Shown one piece after another: positions 61,415 to 64,000 of a stretch of 64,000 nucleotides of DNA (positions are counted from its first letter, which is position 1; each line of letters begins with the position of its first letter). A program made the translations under genes and the position numbers. Under the pieces are notes generated by a model. That model had not been told where the DNA came from and did no database searches. It worked only from the letters and a program-made list of their open reading frames with translations. This DNA is from JAGQKC01 sp965223675 (GTDB taxonomy: Bacteria; Nitrospirota; Nitrospiria; Nitrospirales; UBA8639): positions 248,001 through 312,000 of the forward strand of contig OZ245013.1 of the NCBI GenBank assembly GCA_965223675.1, given 5' to 3'.

Positions 61415-62050
61415 TCAGAAAATCTTCTGATAACGTTCTGAGTAGACGCCGGTTTCTTCTTCGCCGAAGCCGAGTGTGCCCGTGTCTGGGTTTGTGCGGT
61501 CATGCAGATTGATTGAGTAATGTCCCCGTACCTGCTCCATCGCCACTTCATACGGGATTGTCTCTCCGTAAATCGTGCTGGGTGCATGTGCGCCTCGACT
61601 CAACACCTTTGTGGTTTGAGCGATTCCATGTTCGGTTTCTGAAAATATGTAAATATCGGCTATGGCAAAATTACCTAGCTCATCACCGGGAGTGGTCGCC
61701 GGAATCAAATCAGCCAGGGTATTGTTCTGTCGAGCGGTTCTGAGATGATTGAGCAACGCTCCAATTTGACTATCAGTCGTGGCCGACGGAACAACAAGAT
61801 TGACGATTTTCAGTTCTGGGATAGTGGCGCTCGTTGAAAAAACCGGAACGACATCATCAGTAAAGGCGTGGGTGGAAAGCGGTTGTTCGGGTTGAGAGGG
61901 CATGCCAGCTTTGTGTTGTTTAGTGTTTTTTTCCTTAGGAATAATCATCGTAATGAAGAGCCAGAGCCCGACAATCACCCCGAATAACACAAGGGCTGGG
62001 TGAAGTCCGACGCGCTTTCCTTCTGATTGTGTTTTATGCTGCCCTTCCAT
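61415..62050 (-). CDS. Unrecognised membrane-anchored protein
   Basis: 211 residues. A single helix (HPALVLFGVIVGLWLFITMI) near the N-terminus anchors a soluble domain outside the cytoplasm. The later half (GNFAIADIYIFSETEHGIAQTTKVLSRG and YEVAMEQVRGHYSINLHDR) is well ordered but belongs to no family I know. It lies downstream of mazG in the same direction, 33 bp away, so the two may share a transcript. Confidence 0.65.
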   Translation of the reverse strand: MEGQHKTQSEGKRVGLHPALVLFGVIVGLWLFITMIIPKEKNTKQHKAGMPSQPEQPLSTHAFTDDVVPVFSTSATIPELKIVNLVVPSATTDSQIGALLNHLRTARQNNTLADLIPATTPGDELGNFAIADIYIFSETEHGIAQTTKVLSRGAHAPSTIYGETIPYEVAMEQVRGHYSINLHDRTNPDTGTLGFGEEETGVYSERYQKIF

Positions 62051-62082
62051 TTTACAATTCCTAACTCTTTACATCTTTCGCG

Positions 62083-62952
62083 TCACGCGATCCCACCCAT
62101 TTCAGGGCGTTGAGAGCTTTCGAGTACCTTGGCTTCTTCCCACCACTGATCAAGTTGTGTCTCAGAGCATTGGTCGACCGATTGAGAGGTCTTTGCGGCC
62201 TTGCTTTCGACGTACTGAAATCGTGTCATGAATCGATTGGTGGCTTTACGCAGAGTTTCTTCCGGGTTAATTTTTAAAAAACGAGCCATGTTCACGAATG
62301 AAAATAACACATCGCCGAACTCTTCCTCGACTCGAGCTTGCGTGAGCTTTGGAGAGTCCAATGACGATGATGTTCCGTGTTTCTCGATGAGATCGGCTGT
62401 AGCTGTGCAGAGTTCTTGACATTCCTCTCGCAACTTTTCTAACACAGGCTCTGCCGTTTTCCAATCAAATCCACTTTTTGCTGCGCGCTTTTGGGCTTGA
62501 TAGGCTCGTTGAAGTGACGGAGCTGATTGAGAAATTCCATCCAATACTGAAGTCGGGGTTGGATCGGTTTGGCGTTCTTCGCTTTTAATTGCCTCCCAAT
62601 TACGCGCGACATCTGTCGCGGTCTTCACGTTGGGTTCTTGCTCTGGATGAAAGACATGCGGGTGCCGACGAATCAGTTTTTCACTCAAATGGGATGCCAC
62701 GTCTTCAAGGTTGAATTCGTTGTGCTCCTCGGCAATTTGCGCGTGAAATATCACTTGTAAGAGGACATCTCCTAGTTCTTCTTTTAATGCGCAGGAATCA
62801 TTCTGATCGATGGCTTCTAGCGCCTCGTAGGCTTCTTCTACAAGGTAGGGTTTGAGAGATTCATGTGTTTGCTGTCGGTCCCAGGGACATCCGGCTGGAG
62901 ATCGAAGATGTGCCATAATTTTTACGAGCTCAGCGATTTCTCTACTCATCAT
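62083..62952 (-). CDS. mazG: Nucleoside triphosphate pyrophosphohydrolase MazG
   Basis: 289 residues from the ATG at 62952. Two MazG domains are present. The first has CPWDRQQTHESLKPYLVEEAYEALEAI and LKEELGDVLLQVIFHAQIA. The second has RVEEEFGDVLFSFVNMARFLKINPEETLRKA. The EExxE/ExxD metal sites are intact in both. It hydrolyses NTPs to NMP and pyrophosphate, clearing damaged or signalling nucleotides. A TTG at 62973 is a possible alternative start. Confidence 0.94.
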   Translation of the reverse strand: MMSREIAELVKIMAHLRSPAGCPWDRQQTHESLKPYLVEEAYEALEAIDQNDSCALKEELGDVLLQVIFHAQIAEEHNEFNLEDVASHLSEKLIRRHPHVFHPEQEPNVKTATDVARNWEAIKSEERQTDPTPTSVLDGISQSAPSLQRAYQAQKRAAKSGFDWKTAEPVLEKLREECQELCTATADLIEKHGTSSSLDSPKLTQARVEEEFGDVLFSFVNMARFLKINPEETLRKATNRFMTRFQYVESKAAKTSQSVDQCSETQLDQWWEEAKVLESSQRPEMGGIA

Positions 62953-63129
62953 GTGACAATGGTTTGAATTCAAAAACTCTTGGGTCTAGTCAAAAGAACT
63001 GATCAGCAAGGCCTAATTCGCGAAATCTCGTTTGCTGCTCGTATCTCGTGGTACACGCTCTTTATCTTTCATGAATTAGTAGAGACGATTCACTCTCGTC
63101 AACCTGGGTCCACCCGTGGCAGATGGCAT

Positions 63130-63158
63130 CCCGAAGAGTGCCGCTGTTTTTTTCAACA
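63130..63158. repeat. Solo end of a GACTGTTGAAAAA-type element
   Basis: The complement reads GGGCCTGTTGAAAAAAACAG, resembling the ends of the element at 56147-56268. No partner end is visible within 300 bp, so it is a fragment or a relic in the gap before the DUF1844 gene. Confidence 0.45.
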
Positions 63159-63264
63159 GGCCCATTATACCGGTTTCTGAAGATGGCGCAATTGCCCAAT
63201 TTCTTGCGAGATACCCCACAATAATGTTACGGTTTTAGATGATTTTGGAGGGAGGTTCTCTATT

Positions 63265-63684
63265 ATGAGCGAAGAAGAACAAGGGTTTGTGATCCGCGAC
63301 CGACGCGGGCGCACTGAAGAGGACTCGTCCTCTCCGACGGCAGCTGAACCTCCCAAAACTGAAACCCCTTCTCACGAAAAGTCTGCCACGTCGACTTCGG
63401 AGCCTCAAAACCCCGGTCCTCCCGTGACCTTTTCCTCCTTTGTCTTTTCCCTTGGGACTTCAGCATTGATGCTTATGGGAGAATCCCTCGATCCCACGCA
63501 AGAGTCGATTCCCGTGAACATTCCACAGGCTAAAGAAATCGTGGATATTCTCTCCATGTTAGAGGAAAAAACCAAAGGCAATCTTTCATCTGATGAAGCT
63601 TCAGTGATCGGGGATATGCTGTATACCCTGCGAATGAAATACGTTGGACTCACATCTTCGACACCACAATCTCCGTCTTCCTAG
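63265..63684 (+). CDS. DUF1844 protein
   Basis: 139 residues. GGAGGGAGG before the ATG is a strong ribosome site. The first 50 residues are charged and disordered, with Pro/Ser/Thr. The DUF1844 core follows: TFSSFVFSLGTSALMLMGE, NIPQAKEIVDILSMLEEKTKGNLSSDEASVIGDMLYTLRMKYV. The family is small and cytosolic with unknown function. The gene stands alone. Confidence 0.9.
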   Translation: MSEEEQGFVIRDRRGRTEEDSSSPTAAEPPKTETPSHEKSATSTSEPQNPGPPVTFSSFVFSLGTSALMLMGESLDPTQESIPVNIPQAKEIVDILSMLEEKTKGNLSSDEASVIGDMLYTLRMKYVGLTSSTPQSPSS

Positions 63685-64000
63685 TATCGTGTTGCTATAA
63701 TTCCTGAATGTTCGTGTTCACCCTTTAGGATGTTTGAAGGGTGAGGAAAATTAAAGAGTGCAGAACATCGTTTGATGTGCAAGCTATGACCATGATGTGG
63801 CGTATAGTTTATTTGAAACATCAAACGAGTCTGGTATTGTGTCTTACGAGCATATTCATATTCTCTCAAACCAATTTCGAGAGTCCTCTCCCATGGTTTG
63901 GGTGAACAACACATGAAAAGGATTGGACATACCTAAATACCAATACTCAGTCTTCACCCATGGTGGGCCTAGAGTCCGTTTGGGTAGGCCATTACCTAAT
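63685..64000. other. Intergenic region to the window end
   Basis: About 315 bp. It contains a hairpin near 63719-63744 (CACCCTT...AAGGGTG) without a T-tract and a CATCAAACG inverted-repeat pair at about 63767-63830. No gene is supported. Confidence 0.35.

Noticed and set aside
63719..63744. Rho-independent terminator after the DUF1844 gene
   Set aside because: A hairpin with a 7-bp stem exists, but no T-tract follows on either strand.

Overview
The window looks like chromosomal DNA from a free-living Gram-negative bacterium of moderate GC content. It has outer-membrane barrels, Pal, TAT-exported copper and molybdenum enzymes, a squalene/phytoene synthase and a large glycogen/trehalose gene set. 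The gene mix and the dispersed palindromic elements fit Nitrospirota (Nitrospira-like), but that is an inference: no 16S rRNA or nitrite-oxidation gene lies here.

Bases 1-21,000 are dominated by alpha-glucan metabolism: GlgB (205-2412), TreZ (12033-13937), GlgX (14101-16230) and MalQ (18499-20709), with a degenerate sugar nucleotidyltransferase-like protein and a YtxH protein between them. Together they branch, debranch, rearrange and convert glycogen-type glucans, with trehalose as one outlet. An accessory block interrupts this set at 4.8-11.5 kb. It holds an orphan contractile-tail tube protein, an unrecognised partner, two secreted paralogues each built from 21 units of a 17-residue repeat, and a secreted gluzincin metalloprotease-like protein.

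Bases 21,000-29,300 carry membrane and ion functions: an MscS-related channel, a soluble MgtE half-protein overlapping a full MgtE Mg2+ transporter, a CBS protein, a sodium:solute symporter and a multi-pass membrane protein. MetF follows. A 98-bp non-coding unit repeated about 5.2 times lies at 29249-29758, and a diverged single relative occurs at 57743-57842. After it come a DUF4198/NikK-like periplasmic protein with an outer-membrane barrel, a BrkB/YihY protein, a Gld-type ABC operon (GldA-GldF-GldG-DUF4340), Pal with a clear sigma70-type promoter, and a small membrane-protein gene broken by an in-frame TGA.

Bases 39,700-51,700 hold a copper operon (small His-rich protein, CopA, CopB), a decayed IS1182-family transposase, and a molybdenum hydroxylase operon (xdhC-like, mocA-like, iorA, iorB, cytochrome c, then an AcuI/YhdH-type reductase). 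A TetR regulator with a palindromic operator is divergent from this operon.

The last part holds a peroxiredoxin, a CPA2 antiporter, HtpX, a cupredoxin, squalene/phytoene synthase, two ferredoxins, alanine dehydrogenase, tRNA-Pro(CGG), a rhodanese, MazG and a DUF1844 protein. Miniature inverted-repeat elements are scattered through it. The items most worth a second look are the 98-bp repeat family, the tail-tube and repeat-protein block, and the split membrane protein.
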